DNA from: Bacillus litorisediminis
Lineage (GTDB): Bacteria; Bacillota; Bacilli; Bacillales; JC228
Direction: 5' to 3'
Assembly: GCF_022808645.1 (NCBI RefSeq)
Contig: NZ_JAKZKT010000020.1
Span: 1 to 64,000 of the forward strand
Length of the DNA stretch: 64,000 bases
Shown here: piece after piece, positions 26,001 through 34,899 of the stretch
Layout of the letters: each line of letters starts with the position of its first letter
How positions within the stretch are numbered: position 1 is the stretch's first letter
Translations under genes and position numbers: made by a program
The notes under the pieces: model-generated
What the model saw: only the letters and a program-made list of their open reading frames with translations
Told to the model about the DNA's origin: nothing
Databases searched by the model: none

Positions 26001-26540
26001 TTCGGACTGGTTTGCTCATTTCAGAGTGAATCCTGTCCGAACCTTAGGCGTTTTCGGACTGGTTTGCTCTTTTCAGAGTGAATCCTGTCCGAACCTTAGG
26101 CGTTTTCGGACTGGTTTGCTCTTTTCAGAGTGAATCGTGTCCGAATCCTTGGCGTTTTCGGACTGGTTTGCTCTTTTCAGAGTGAATCGTGTCCGAATCC
26201 TTGGCGTTTTCGGACTGGTTTGCTTATTTCAGAGTGAATCGTGTCCGAATCCTAGGCGTTTTCGGACTGGTTTGCTCTTTTCAGAGTGAAACGTGTCCGA
26301 ACCTTAGGCGTTTTCGGACTAGTTTACTCATTTCAGAGTGAATCCTGTCCGAATCCTAGGCGGTTTCGGACTTGTCTGCTCATTTCAGAGTAAATCCAGT
26401 CCGAATCCTAGGCGTTTTCGGACTGGTTTGCTCATTTCAGAGTGAATCCTGTCCGAATCCAGTGCGGTTTCGGACTGGTTTGCTCATTTTAGAGTCATTC
26501 TTGTCCGAATCAAATCTCTTTTCGGACTGGTTTGCTGATT
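26001..26540. repeat. 52-bp tandem palindromic repeat array 1
   Basis: Ten complete units with an exact 52-bp period (starts at 26001, 26053, 26105, 26157, 26209, 26261, 26313, 26365, 26417, 26469) and a partial eleventh at 26521. Each unit has an arm TTCGGACTGG at positions 1-10 and an inverted arm CCTGTCCGAA at about 32-41. Units differ by only a few substitutions and no indels. Since 52 is not a multiple of 3, open frames through the array are by chance. The array fills most of the gap between an MFS gene and the metallopeptidase gene. Confidence 0.95.
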
Positions 26541-26597
26541 CGCTTGGCCTTCCAGTAATTCCCTTTCTTATTCTCAAAAAAGCCATTCCAGACAAGC

Positions 26598-28004
26598 TTA
26601 ATGTTCATATTGCTCCGCCTGACGGTTTGGAATCATGGACGTAACCAATAGACTGATAACACTAATCATCGCTGCTATTACAAACACAAAATGTAATCCT
26701 TCAGCCATCACAGCCGTTTCATTTGTCTGATCCATATTGTGCAAATGGATAACAAAATTCAAGGCAGCGCCAAAGATAGCCACACCAATTGTTTGACCTA
26801 ATGTCCGCAGTAACGTGTTCAAGGAACCGGCTGAACCGCGATTATTTTTAGCTACTGAAGATTGGGTTACCACTGTAAAAATAGTCGAGGTAAAACCAAA
26901 GCCAAACCCGGTTATGAGTATGATTAAAGCAATTAACCATAACGAAGTTTCAGGTGTGATGAACGTTAATAAGAAAGAGCCAAGTGCGATTAGACTCCCT
27001 CCTAATAAGACCACAAATTTTGTTCCGAACCGCGGAATGAATCGCGAACACAGCATCGCCCCGACCGGCCACCCTAAGCTCAGTGGCATAATCGTAAATC
27101 CAGCTGAGGTGGCCCCCATTCCCAGCACATTTTGTGTCCATAATGGCAAATAAGCCGTTAAACCAATCAAAATCACACTCGTTAAAAAGGCACCTGCTGT
27201 TGATATCGATACATCCTTATTCTGGAATAACTTCAAAGGCATCATCGGCTCTGGATGCTTCCATTGGATCAAGAAAAACACTGAAAAGAAAACGAAAGCT
27301 GTCCCAAACAATGCAGCCAACTGTGCTTCACTGAATACGATACCTGTGCCTTCCTCTTTATTCATGGAAAGGAGGGCAAACAATAATGCTGTAATCGCAA
27401 TTGTAAAAGTAACTGCTCCGCCATAATCGATTTGTCTCTTCTTTTTTTCCAGCGTCTCTTTAAAATGCTTGCCAATCATCCACATCGAAACCAGACCAAA
27501 GGGAAGATTGATAAAAAAGACCCAGTGCCAGCTGATAAAGTCGACAATAAATCCACCCACCAGCGGACCCAGAATACCAGCTATTCCCCACATTGAACTG
27601 ACCAGACCCTGAACCTTCGCTCTCTGCTCAAAATTATAAACATCTGCAATAATCGTAAAGGTCACAGGGTTAATCGCTCCCGCTCCCAGTCCTTGAATAG
27701 CACGGAAAAAAATCAGCTGCCCCATGTTTTGGGAAAGACCGCAAGCAATCGACCCAATCAAAAATAACGTAACTCCAATCATAAAAACCTTTTTGCGCCC
27801 AAATAAATCCGATAGCTTCCCCCAAATCGGGGTTGATACTGCTGTGGTAAGTAAATAAATCGCAAAAACCCAGCTCATCAGCGAAAATCCGCCTAAGCTG
27901 TCAACAATTTGCGGCATGGCGGTACTGATGATGGTAACTTCAATTGCTGCTAAGAAAGTTGTGATTAATAAGGATAGTGTGATTTTACGTACGCTTGTTT
28001 GCAT
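26598..28004 (-). CDS. DHA2-type (EmrB/QacA) MFS multidrug transporter
   Basis: A 468-residue, 14-helix drug:H+ antiporter. Motif A is GKLSDLFGRKKVFM, motif C in helix 5 is GIAGILGPLVGGFIVD, and the first helix carries LDxTIV-like AAIEVTIISTAMPQIV. Members export cationic and lipophilic drugs. The start follows AGGGAGAAAAACC. A likely TetR-type regulator remnant lies directly upstream on the same strand, so the pump may have lost its repressor. Confidence 0.9.
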   Translation of the reverse strand: MQTSVRKITLSLLITTFLAAIEVTIISTAMPQIVDSLGGFSLMSWVFAIYLLTTAVSTPIWGKLSDLFGRKKVFMIGVTLFLIGSIACGLSQNMGQLIFFRAIQGLGAGAINPVTFTIIADVYNFEQRAKVQGLVSSMWGIAGILGPLVGGFIVDFISWHWVFFINLPFGLVSMWMIGKHFKETLEKKKRQIDYGGAVTFTIAITALLFALLSMNKEEGTGIVFSEAQLAALFGTAFVFFSVFFLIQWKHPEPMMPLKLFQNKDVSISTAGAFLTSVILIGLTAYLPLWTQNVLGMGATSAGFTIMPLSLGWPVGAMLCSRFIPRFGTKFVVLLGGSLIALGSFLLTFITPETSLWLIALIILITGFGFGFTSTIFTVVTQSSVAKNNRGSAGSLNTLLRTLGQTIGVAIFGAALNFVIHLHNMDQTNETAVMAEGLHFVFVIAAMISVISLLVTSMIPNRQAEQYEH

Positions 28005-28023
28005 TGGTTTTTCTCCCTAATGT

Positions 28024-28236
28024 TCAACATTCATCCATTCCACTATGCCGTAAAAATCTTTCTACATCAATTCCTTTTTTAAATTCATTACTTGCCTGCC
28101 AATTATGTGTAATCCAATATAACCAAATCTCATGCAATAATAAAATACAAACTATTCGTGGATATTCATAAGAATATAAGACCCTATTTTCCTTTTGTGC
28201 ATTCTCGTTGCATTCTTTAATTAAGTTAGCATAGGA
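28024..28236 (-). pseudogene. C-terminal remnant, possibly of a TetR-type regulator
   Basis: A 70-codon open frame with no start codon, bounded upstream by a stop (28237-28239). The translation runs ECNENAQKENRVLYSYEYPR, then ILLLHEIWLYWITHNW, and ends ERFLRHSGMDEC. Helical content, the EYPR turn and the position directly before a DHA2 drug pump fit the ligand domain of a TetR repressor whose DNA-binding part was lost. The family call is weak. Confidence 0.35.
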
Positions 28237-28301
28237 CTATCCTGATACGAGGATTAAGTGGTTTCACCGTATTTTCAGAATTAAATGGCCAAAATAAAAC
28301 C

Positions 28302-28329
28302 AGCAGATCCCAGAACATTGGGATCTGCT
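28302..28329 (-). terminator. Terminator of the ycbNO transcript
   Basis: A perfect 11-bp stem AGCAGATCCCA/TGGGATCTGCT with a 6-nt loop; the minus strand continues with GGTTTTATTTT. Confidence 0.75.
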
Positions 28330-28369
28330 ATAAGCTACAATTATTTTTTATTAAGTAATTAATCTAATA

Positions 28370-29065
28370 CTAAACTTCCCCAACCCGATCAATCATCTTC
28401 ACCGACAAGAAAATGCTAACCGCTCCCAGCAAACAAAGGACACTTAAGACCAACTCATCATTCCATTGCAGGATATACGTAAAGTTTAGCACCTGCATAA
28501 TGAAAATTCCGGCAATGACGGTTGTGACGGTTGCTCGGCGAATGATTCCAAAATAAAACATAGGAATTAATCCGACTAATATGGTGGTTGCAGAATAAAA
28601 GATTGCATTCATAAAGTACATATAGATCTGTTCGGCACTAGGTGAACCATTTATAATGTCAAAGGCCGCATCAATCGCATAGGTAGCAACGCCTGATATG
28701 ATAAATGAGATCAATTCAACCGCAAACATCATGGCGGCAATGAAGAGAATTTTTCCCATAAAAAGTTTTTGCCGATTAATGGGATAGCTGAATGCAAGCG
28801 TAATGGTTTTGTTTTTATACTCCTCAATAATGACTTGGTTGATTAATGATGCTGCGAAGATGATATATGCCATTTGGGTTGAGAGATTAATAAATTCAAA
28901 TGCCATGTCGTAGCTCTCACCAAAGGAAGGGTGGACTACTTTTATAAAGAAGACCGGTATTGCTGCCATTATCAGAAAATAAGTGGACACTTCACCGATG
29001 AAGCTCGTTCTTTTTAGCTTTCTCCATTCCAGTTGCATGAGTTTAAACAATGACTCCACCTCCAT
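28370..29065 (-). CDS. ycbO: ABC-2 type permease YcbO
   Basis: A 231-residue membrane protein with six helices and the ABC-2 permease layout; it overlaps the ATPase gene by 23 bp. Gene order and lengths match ycbL-M-N-O of B. subtilis. Such BcrAB-like transporters usually protect against peptide antibiotics or respond to them, but no substrate is established for this one. The conserved EEYKNKTITLAFSYPINRQK loop between helices 2 and 3 is typical of the family. Confidence 0.85.
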   Translation of the reverse strand: MEVESLFKLMQLEWRKLKRTSFIGEVSTYFLIMAAIPVFFIKVVHPSFGESYDMAFEFINLSTQMAYIIFAASLINQVIIEEYKNKTITLAFSYPINRQKLFMGKILFIAAMMFAVELISFIISGVATYAIDAAFDIINGSPSAEQIYMYFMNAIFYSATTILVGLIPMFYFGIIRRATVTTVIAGIFIMQVLNFTYILQWNDELVLSVLCLLGAVSIFLSVKMIDRVGEV

Positions 29066-29966
29066 TTATCTGCTGATAAAAATAGTCTTCTAGTGAACTG
29101 CTATGCTTGTGGATTTCCTCGATATCGACACCACGTAAGATTAGTTCTTTCGAAATTTCGCTTGGTGATAATCGGAAATCATAGATCCGAATTCGGTTTT
29201 CATCGACTATTTTAAAATTCGTAATTTGCAGCTCTTGTTCCAGAACATAGACTGCCTGATTAATATGGCGGGTGACCAGCTCTATATAATCCGTCTTTTG
29301 CTTGTGAATATCCGCGATGGATACATCATTGATTAGTTTCCCTTCTTTAATTACTCCGATTCGATCCGCTATTTGTTCAATCTCACCTAAAATGTGGCTG
29401 GAGATCACCAAGGTAATTCCGTATTGCTTGTTCAGCATTTTAAATAAATCCCGAATTTCTTTGATACCAATTGGATCGAGTCCATTCGTTGGTTCATCTA
29501 AAATAATCAGCTCAGGCTTCGTAATGATCGCTCTGGCAATGCCGAGACGCTGTTTCATTCCGAGTGAAAAGCTTTTAACTGGCTTGCCTTCGATATTTTT
29601 TAAATGAACGAGGTCTAACGCATGATCAATTGCTGCTTCATCGTAAAAGCCGAGATATTCACAATGAAGCTGCATGTTCTCTTTTGCCGTTAAATGCTCA
29701 TAAAAAATCGGGTATTCAATAATGCTTCCTACTCTTTTCAAAAGATCCTTTGTGTTTTCAGTCAGCTTTTTTCCGAACATCTCAATCTCCCCAGCGGTAG
29801 GCTTAATTAAAGTCGTCAACAACCTTAATATCGTTGTTTTCCCCGCTCCATTCTGCCCAAGAAAGCCGTATATCTCCCCCTTTTTAATATGGAGATTGAT
29901 ATCGGAAACCAGTTCTTTTCCCTTCACCCTTTTTGTTAAGTGATGGGTTCTCACGATATATTCCAT
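29043..29966 (-). CDS. ycbN: ABC transporter ATP-binding protein YcbN
   Basis: A 307-residue ATPase with Walker A GQNGAGKTT, signature SLGMKQRLGIARA and Walker B LIILDEPTNGLDP, plus a C-terminal extension of about 90 residues as in BcrA-type proteins. ATG at 29966 follows AAAGGGTGA with 5 nt spacing; the upstream GTG lies in that site. It pairs with YcbO and is transcribed separately from the two-component genes (terminator 30058-30082), probably from a promoter with YcbL-type direct repeats at 30027-30051. Confidence 0.9.
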   Translation of the reverse strand: MEYIVRTHHLTKRVKGKELVSDINLHIKKGEIYGFLGQNGAGKTTILRLLTTLIKPTAGEIEMFGKKLTENTKDLLKRVGSIIEYPIFYEHLTAKENMQLHCEYLGFYDEAAIDHALDLVHLKNIEGKPVKSFSLGMKQRLGIARAIITKPELIILDEPTNGLDPIGIKEIRDLFKMLNKQYGITLVISSHILGEIEQIADRIGVIKEGKLINDVSIADIHKQKTDYIELVTRHINQAVYVLEQELQITNFKIVDENRIRIYDFRLSPSEISKELILRGVDIEEIHKHSSSLEDYFYQQINGGGVIV

Positions 29967-30026
29967 TGATTTCACCCTTTCTTTGCTTATACGGGTAGTA
30001 TATAAATCAAAGTTTGCTTTTTTCTT

Positions 30027-30051
30027 TCTTAAATCTTAAGAAATTCTTAAG
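30027..30051 (-). promoter_or_regulatory. Direct repeats, candidate YcbL response-regulator site
   Basis: Minus strand CTTAAGA-ATTT-CTTAAGA with a third copy TTTAAGA 7 bp further; the first two are spaced 11 bp apart as OmpR/PhoB-type regulators prefer. The site lies about 60 bp upstream of the ycbN start and just after the ycbLM terminator. Confidence 0.5.
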
Positions 30052-30057
30052 TTGAAA

Positions 30058-30082
30058 AAGGCCGTCCTATCCAGACGACCTT
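30058..30082 (-). terminator. Terminator after ycbM
   Basis: Minus strand AAGGTCGTC/GACGGCCTT (one G-U pair) with a 7-nt loop and TTTCAAC after it; it touches the ycbM stop codon and separates ycbLM from ycbNO. Confidence 0.6.
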
Positions 30083-31016
30083 AAAAAGAGATTTTTCTGA
30101 ACCTGCAAGTAAAGACTGTTTTTATATACGGCTTGCTCTCAAGCTGAATGGTTCCTCTCATTGCTTCAACCAGGCGTTTGGTAATGCTGAGCCCAAGGCC
30201 GCTTCCCTGAAAGGCTTGGTTCCTCGCATCATCTAGCGTATAAAGCCGTTCAAATACCCGCTCCTGGTCAATTTCAGAGATGCCTTTCCCTTTGTCCCAA
30301 ACTTCGACTACTATGTCTTTTTCGCCTTCTTGAAGAGTTATTCCCAATACTTGACCATCACTTCCATACGAAATAGCGTTAGAAATTAAATTGTTTAAAA
30401 CCCGATTTAAGGCTTCTTCATTTCCGAAAATATATAATGGCTGTTCGGGAATATCGATTTCAACCTGAAGTTTTTTTGCTTGAAGCAGTCCGTAAAAATC
30501 GAGAACATTTTTACGGCAAATTTCATTAATATGGACACGATCTAGCGGCAAAAAGGAGTCTCCCGATTCTAACCTTACCAGGTCAAAAAATTGATTGATT
30601 AAAGAAATGACATTATTTGTTTTCCGGTGGAGATTGGCTACCGTCGCTTTCCGATCGTCCTCTGACATTGTCTCATAGATGGTGAGTTTCTCAACATACC
30701 CTAAAATCACTGTGAGTGGCGTCCTCAAGTCATGGGACATATTAGCGAGCATTTTTTGCAGTTCTAGCTTTGTTTTGGCATAGTCGGCAATGACCTTTTG
30801 ATTGTAATCGAGCAGCCGGTTAATCTGTATCAGAAATTGCCGAATCACAGCCTCTTCGGTTTGAAAAAGCAGCTTCTCACTCGTACCCTGGTCAATAATG
30901 TCCGTCATCTTCTCCTGAATAACCAGAAGTTCCTTTTTCATTTTTCTCTTTGAATTGAATTGAACTAGTACTAGGCCTAATAAAATGATAATCATCAAAA
31001 TAAGCAAAGGTTCCAT
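30081..31016 (-). CDS. ycbM: Sensor histidine kinase YcbM
   Basis: A 311-residue kinase with a single N-terminal helix (residues 4-21) and no sizeable extracellular domain, then a helical linker, HisKA with His95 in MSHDLRTPLTVILGY, and an HATPase (NLISNAISYGSD, DKGKGI, GSGLGLSI). The length equals that reported for B. subtilis YcbM. Kinases of this design often sense through their partner ABC transporter, here YcbNO encoded downstream. Four bp separate it from the regulator gene. Confidence 0.88.
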   Translation of the reverse strand: MEPLLILMIIILLGLVLVQFNSKRKMKKELLVIQEKMTDIIDQGTSEKLLFQTEEAVIRQFLIQINRLLDYNQKVIADYAKTKLELQKMLANMSHDLRTPLTVILGYVEKLTIYETMSEDDRKATVANLHRKTNNVISLINQFFDLVRLESGDSFLPLDRVHINEICRKNVLDFYGLLQAKKLQVEIDIPEQPLYIFGNEEALNRVLNNLISNAISYGSDGQVLGITLQEGEKDIVVEVWDKGKGISEIDQERVFERLYTLDDARNQAFQGSGLGLSITKRLVEAMRGTIQLESKPYIKTVFTCRFRKISF

Positions 31017-31020
31017 TCTG

Positions 31021-31716
31021 TTAATCTCCTATTTTATATCCGATCCCCCATATCGTCTGAATATACTTGGGACTGGATGGGTCATCCTCTATTTTTTCGC
31101 GAAGCCTTCTGATATGAACGTTAATCACATTTTCATCGCCATAATATTCATCTTCCCAAATGAACATATAGATTTGTTCTTTTGTAAAGACTCGGCTCGG
31201 GTTGGTCATAAAAAGCTTTAAAATTTGGAATTCCTTTGCCGTCAGCTTTATCACTTTCCCATTTTTACTGGCTGTAAAGGTGTCTAAATCTAGGGTGATA
31301 TCTTTAAAATGAAGAGTGTGTTCCGCCATTTTTTCAGACGGAGGAGTGTACTGTGTTGCCCGGCGAATCGCAGCACGAACCCTTGCCGTGAGTTCAATCA
31401 TCGAAAATGGCTTACTGATATAATCATCCGCTCCAAATCCAAGCCCCAGGGCTTTATCCAATTCACTCGTTTTGGCCGAAATGATAAGCACCGGAACCAC
31501 ACTAGCTTCTCTCACAATCTTTAATAATTCCATTCCGTTCTGCTTCGGGAGCATGAGGTCAAGAAGAACTAAATCTACTTCTTCCCTTTTAAAAACAGCC
31601 TCCGCTTCTTCACCATCAGATGCAGTAAAAACGATGAAACCCTCCTGTTTTAAATGGTTATTCACGAGAGTCCGAATTTCCCCGTCGTCTTCTACAAGCA
31701 GTATTTTATGTTCCAT
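31021..31716 (-). CDS. ycbL: OmpR-family response regulator YcbL
   Basis: A 231-residue regulator: receiver domain (1-115) with phospho-acceptor Asp53 in LLDLMLPKQNG and the conserved Lys in LIISAKTSE, then a winged-helix DNA-binding domain (about 133-230; VINVHIRRLREKI is the recognition helix). The start follows AGGAAGTGATCCC. It is the first gene of ycbLM; it probably controls ycbNO through the direct repeats at 30027-30051. Confidence 0.9.
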   Translation of the reverse strand: MEHKILLVEDDGEIRTLVNNHLKQEGFIVFTASDGEEAEAVFKREEVDLVLLDLMLPKQNGMELLKIVREASVVPVLIISAKTSELDKALGLGFGADDYISKPFSMIELTARVRAAIRRATQYTPPSEKMAEHTLHFKDITLDLDTFTASKNGKVIKLTAKEFQILKLFMTNPSRVFTKEQIYMFIWEDEYYGDENVINVHIRRLREKIEDDPSSPKYIQTIWGIGYKIGD

Positions 31717-31872
31717 GGGATCACTTCCTGTTTATATGTACATGTTTTTTCTATAAAAATAGGACTCTATTTTTATCTACAGCCATTCGAGGGGTTATCT
31801 TGGATGAGTTTACGATCTCTAATCACCATTTTATCTTAAAACAGAGGAAATTATTAACTATTCAGTAAAAAA

Positions 31873-31896
31873 AAGCACCTTTCATTGCAGGTGCTT
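31873..31896 (-). terminator. Terminator of the DUF3298 gene
   Basis: A perfect 8-bp stem AAGCACCT/AGGTGCTT followed on the minus strand by a run of T residues (TTTTTTTTACT). Confidence 0.75.
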
Positions 31897-31911
31897 ACAT
31901 TTACCTTTATG

Positions 31912-32532
31912 TTAATTATTTGTTGCCATCCGTCCAAGCGGTCCATTTTCATCAATGATATCACTTATATCATATACAGAAATCGGAAACATCGGGAAAC
32001 CAAATACATAAGGAGTGATTTCGTATAGCTGGAAATAGATGACCAAAACTTTATCAGCAATGTAAAAGTCCTGATTTGGCCGGATCGAAGTAAAGCCAAA
32101 AAGGGTTTGGATGTTGCGCTGTTTGATTTGCAACTCAATGATCTCTGATAGTCGTTTGACAAAGTCACTTCCCGGCTTAAACAGGTCTTTCAGCTGATAT
32201 AGTCTCGCAGTTTGGGTATCGAACGTTAAGGACTTAATATACGTCATTCCGTGTGCGGCTTGGTAGTGGTAGGTATAGTTAGAGAGTGACAAGCTTAACA
32301 CGTTACGCTGGTTGTTTTTGACTTCATAGATCCCTAGCATTTCTTCTACTGTGGCTGGCATATTTCCGACTTGTTCATCTATCAGCGCTTGAGTTTGATT
32401 TACTATCGCCTGATTAATTGACCTTTGCGCTTGTTGATTTTGCATACCGACCACTCTGGGATAATAAACGGTTAAATTCGGTCCGCCGCTGATTCTCGCT
32501 GTTTCAATTCTGACTGGAAACGTATTGGGCAT
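31912..32532 (-). CDS. DUF4163/DUF3298 domain protein
   Basis: A 206-residue protein with the two domains found in the extracellular half of anti-sigma factor RsiV: a DUF4163-like part (about 15-95, with NYTYHYQAAHGMTY) and DUF3298 (about 105-190, LKDLFKPGSDFVKRLSEII). Unlike RsiV there is no membrane helix or signal peptide, so it is either cytosolic or spore-associated. The start at 32532 has only weak GGATG-type complementarity upstream. It is monocistronic with its own terminator. Confidence 0.8.
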   Translation of the reverse strand: MPNTFPVRIETARISGGPNLTVYYPRVVGMQNQQAQRSINQAIVNQTQALIDEQVGNMPATVEEMLGIYEVKNNQRNVLSLSLSNYTYHYQAAHGMTYIKSLTFDTQTARLYQLKDLFKPGSDFVKRLSEIIELQIKQRNIQTLFGFTSIRPNQDFYIADKVLVIYFQLYEITPYVFGFPMFPISVYDISDIIDENGPLGRMATNN

Positions 32533-32544
32533 TTGAATCCATCC

Positions 32545-32745
32545 TCAAATACTTTTTAACTCATTGTATTCTTGGATAGAGGTATTGTGAGTTAAAATTA
32601 ACGTTTCACTGTAGCCTGAGATTGGAATGATTATAGGCTCCGGCTTAGGAACATCTAGCAGATGAAATTGCAAATCCAATCCATATCCCCTATAGTGGTA
32701 TTCTGTTTTATCTGATAGAGTTCCTTGTACTAGTACTGCCTCTGG
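32545..32745 (-). pseudogene. Possible C-terminal gene remnant of unknown family
   Basis: An open frame of 66 codons without a start codon, closed upstream by two stops. It reads PEAVLVQGTLSDKTEYHYRG, then LDLQFHLLDVPKPEPIIIPI and SGYSETLILTHNTS. The amino acid make-up is protein-like, but no family was recognised. The rest of 32746-32848 holds only the upstream region of the NERD gene. Confidence 0.3.
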
Positions 32746-32848
32746 TTAATATTAATTCGAACAAATGGAAGACTAATTGAAATATTCCTTGAAAGGAATC
32801 TTGATAATTTTATAAAATGGTCTTAGATATTAAGAAAGGAAGTGGCTT

Positions 32849-33757
32849 ATGTTACTTAAAGACCGATCTGAATCGGATGATTTAATGATGATGCGATTTT
32901 TAAACACGCGAATGGAGTTATCTGAAAAGGAAAAGTTTTACTATTTAAACCTTGAAAAGGGCTATGAAGGGGAGGTAAAATTTGACCAACTGACAGAAAG
33001 TCTACAAGAAGAAAGGTATATCATAAATGACTTGCTCCTAGAAGTAAACAACTCCTATTTTCAAATAGATACAGTGATTATTTCACAGGGAGTTATTCAC
33101 CTTTTGGATATTAAAAATTTTCAAGGTGATTGTTACTTAGAATCGGATAAACTATATGCCATGACGACGAGTCGCGAATATAAGAATCCTTTAGACCAGT
33201 TAAAAAGGAGTACGACTCTATTCCGCCAACTGCTCCAAAACCTCAAACAAAATTACCTTATTGAAGCCTCCGTTATCTTTATTAACCCTGAGTTCACCTT
33301 ATTTCAAGCCCCAATAGACCAACCTATAATTTTACCAACCCAGGTAAATCGTTTTTTGAAAGATATAAATAAAACACCTTCTAAGTTAAATAATGGACAC
33401 AAAAAACTAGCCCAAAAGCTACTATCATTACATCAAACTAAAAATCCATTTTCGATGGTGCCTAAATATCATTATAACCAGCTGCAAAAGGGAATTTATT
33501 GTAAAACATGTAACTCCTTTTTAGTTTCTAAAAAAAATGATGACTTTGAATGCGGAATATGTGGAGAACATGAAAAGATTGGACAAGCTATTTTACGGAA
33601 TATAAAGGAATTCGAGTTGCTATTTCCTGAGCAAAAGATTACAACCCAACGCATCTATGAGTGGTGCAAGGTAAATTTAAGTAAAAGGACATTTAGTAGG
33701 ATTTTAAAGAAAAACTACACCGCGTATGGAAATACAAGAGATACTTATTATAAATAG
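32849..33757 (+). CDS. NERD domain protein with C-terminal zinc ribbon
   Basis: A 302-residue protein. Residues 38-150 form a nuclease-related (NERD) domain: GYEGEVKFDQL, then NDLLLEVNNSYFQIDTVIIS and LLDIKNFQGD, with the catalytic-type D..EXK-like acidic and lysine residues. Residues 218-240 hold two CxxC pairs (CKTCN and CGICG), a zinc ribbon, followed by a helical tail. AAAGGAAGTGG precedes the ATG. Nuclease activity is expected from the fold but not proven. The 52-bp array 2 follows 86 bp downstream. Confidence 0.8.
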   Translation: MLLKDRSESDDLMMMRFLNTRMELSEKEKFYYLNLEKGYEGEVKFDQLTESLQEERYIINDLLLEVNNSYFQIDTVIISQGVIHLLDIKNFQGDCYLESDKLYAMTTSREYKNPLDQLKRSTTLFRQLLQNLKQNYLIEASVIFINPEFTLFQAPIDQPIILPTQVNRFLKDINKTPSKLNNGHKKLAQKLLSLHQTKNPFSMVPKYHYNQLQKGIYCKTCNSFLVSKKNDDFECGICGEHEKIGQAILRNIKEFELLFPEQKITTQRIYEWCKVNLSKRTFSRILKKNYTAYGNTRDTYYK

Positions 33758-33843
33758 ATTAATAATCTTTTTAGCTAGAATGATTTTATTGCTAGATAAT
33801 GTGATCTTTCCGATCTTCTTCTTTTGTACGAATAAGCCTTGCT

Positions 33844-34729
33844 TTCTGACAGAGTCTGGCTTTTTCCTCCCTCTTCTGTCCGAATGAGCTTTGTATTCTG
33901 ACAGGTTCGGGCTTTTTCCTCCTTCTCCTGTCCGAATGAGCTTTGTATTCTGACAGGTTCGGGCTTTTTCCTCCTTCTCCTGTCCGAATGAACTTTGTAT
34001 TCTGACAGCTTCGTGGTTTTTCCTCCTTCTCCTGTCCGAATGAGCCTTGTATTCTGACAGGAGAGGGCTTTTTTGCACCTTCTCCTGTCAGAATATGGCT
34101 TGATTTCTGACAGCTTCGTGGTTTTTCCTCCTTCTCCTGCCCGAATGAGCCTTGTATTCTGACAGGTTCATGTTTTTTCCTCCCTCTCCTGTCCGAATGA
34201 GCTTTGTATTCTGACAGCTTCGTGGTTTTTCCTCCTTCTCCTGTCCAAATGAGCCTTGTATTCTGACAGGTTCATGTTTTTTCCTCCCTCTCCTGTCCGA
34301 ATGAGCTTTGTATTCTGACAGCTTCGTGGTTTTTCCTCCTTCTCCTGTCCAAATGAGCCTTGTATTCTGACTGGAGAGGGCTTTTTTGCACCTTCTCCTG
34401 TCAGAATATGGCTTGATTTCTGACAGCTTCGTGGTTTTTCCTCCTTCTCCTGTCCAAATGAGCTTTGTATTCTGACAGGTTCATGTTTTTTCCTCCCTCT
34501 CCTGTCCGAATGAGCCTTGTATTCTGACAGCTTCGAGCTTTTTCCTCCTTCTCCTGTCCGAATGAGCCTTGTATTCAGACAGGTTCGTGGTTTTTCCTCC
34601 TTCTCCTGTCCAAATGAGCCTTGTATTCTGACAGGTTCGTGGTTTTTCCTCCCTCTCCTGTCCGAATAAGCCTCGCTTTCTGACAGAGTCTAGCTTTTTC
34701 CTCCCTCCCCTGTCCAAATAAAGCCAGTG
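33844..34729. repeat. 52-bp tandem palindromic repeat array 2
   Basis: Seventeen units with starts every 52 bp (33844, 33896, 33948, 34000, 34052 and so on to 34678), except two steps of 53 bp (34052-34105 and 34365-34418). Each unit has TTCTGACAGG at positions 1-10 and the inverted TCCTGTCCGAA at 31-41, joined by a pyrimidine-rich spacer. Partial units flank both ends (about 33820 and 34740). It lies between the convergent NERD gene and the amino-acid ABC operon. Frames through the array are chance products of the non-triplet period. Confidence 0.95.
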
Positions 34730-34899
34730 TCCAGACTTGAACACACTTTTTCCACCTTCTTCTATCAGATTGACAACCACTTTCAAATACCAGCAAAAAG
34801 CTGAAGATATAGTTGTATTAAGGGCAATAACCAAATCTAATTTGTCAAACGGGTTTCCGTGATTAATCATTTGATTACCAAAAATTTAAATGAAACAAA

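Noticed and set aside
26372-26644. 90-codon open frame through array 1
   Set aside because: Same reason: non-triplet repeat period and overlap with the end of the MFS gene on the other strand.
26001-34729. CRISPR array
   Set aside because: Periodic arrays were checked for repeat/spacer structure; the whole unit is conserved, no unique spacers exist and no cas genes are nearby.
33704-34870. Open frames of more than 100 codons through repeat array 2 on the minus strand
   Set aside because: They read through 52-bp repeats; 52 is not a multiple of 3, so the same DNA is translated in all three frames in turn. No ribosome binding site, and low-complexity products.
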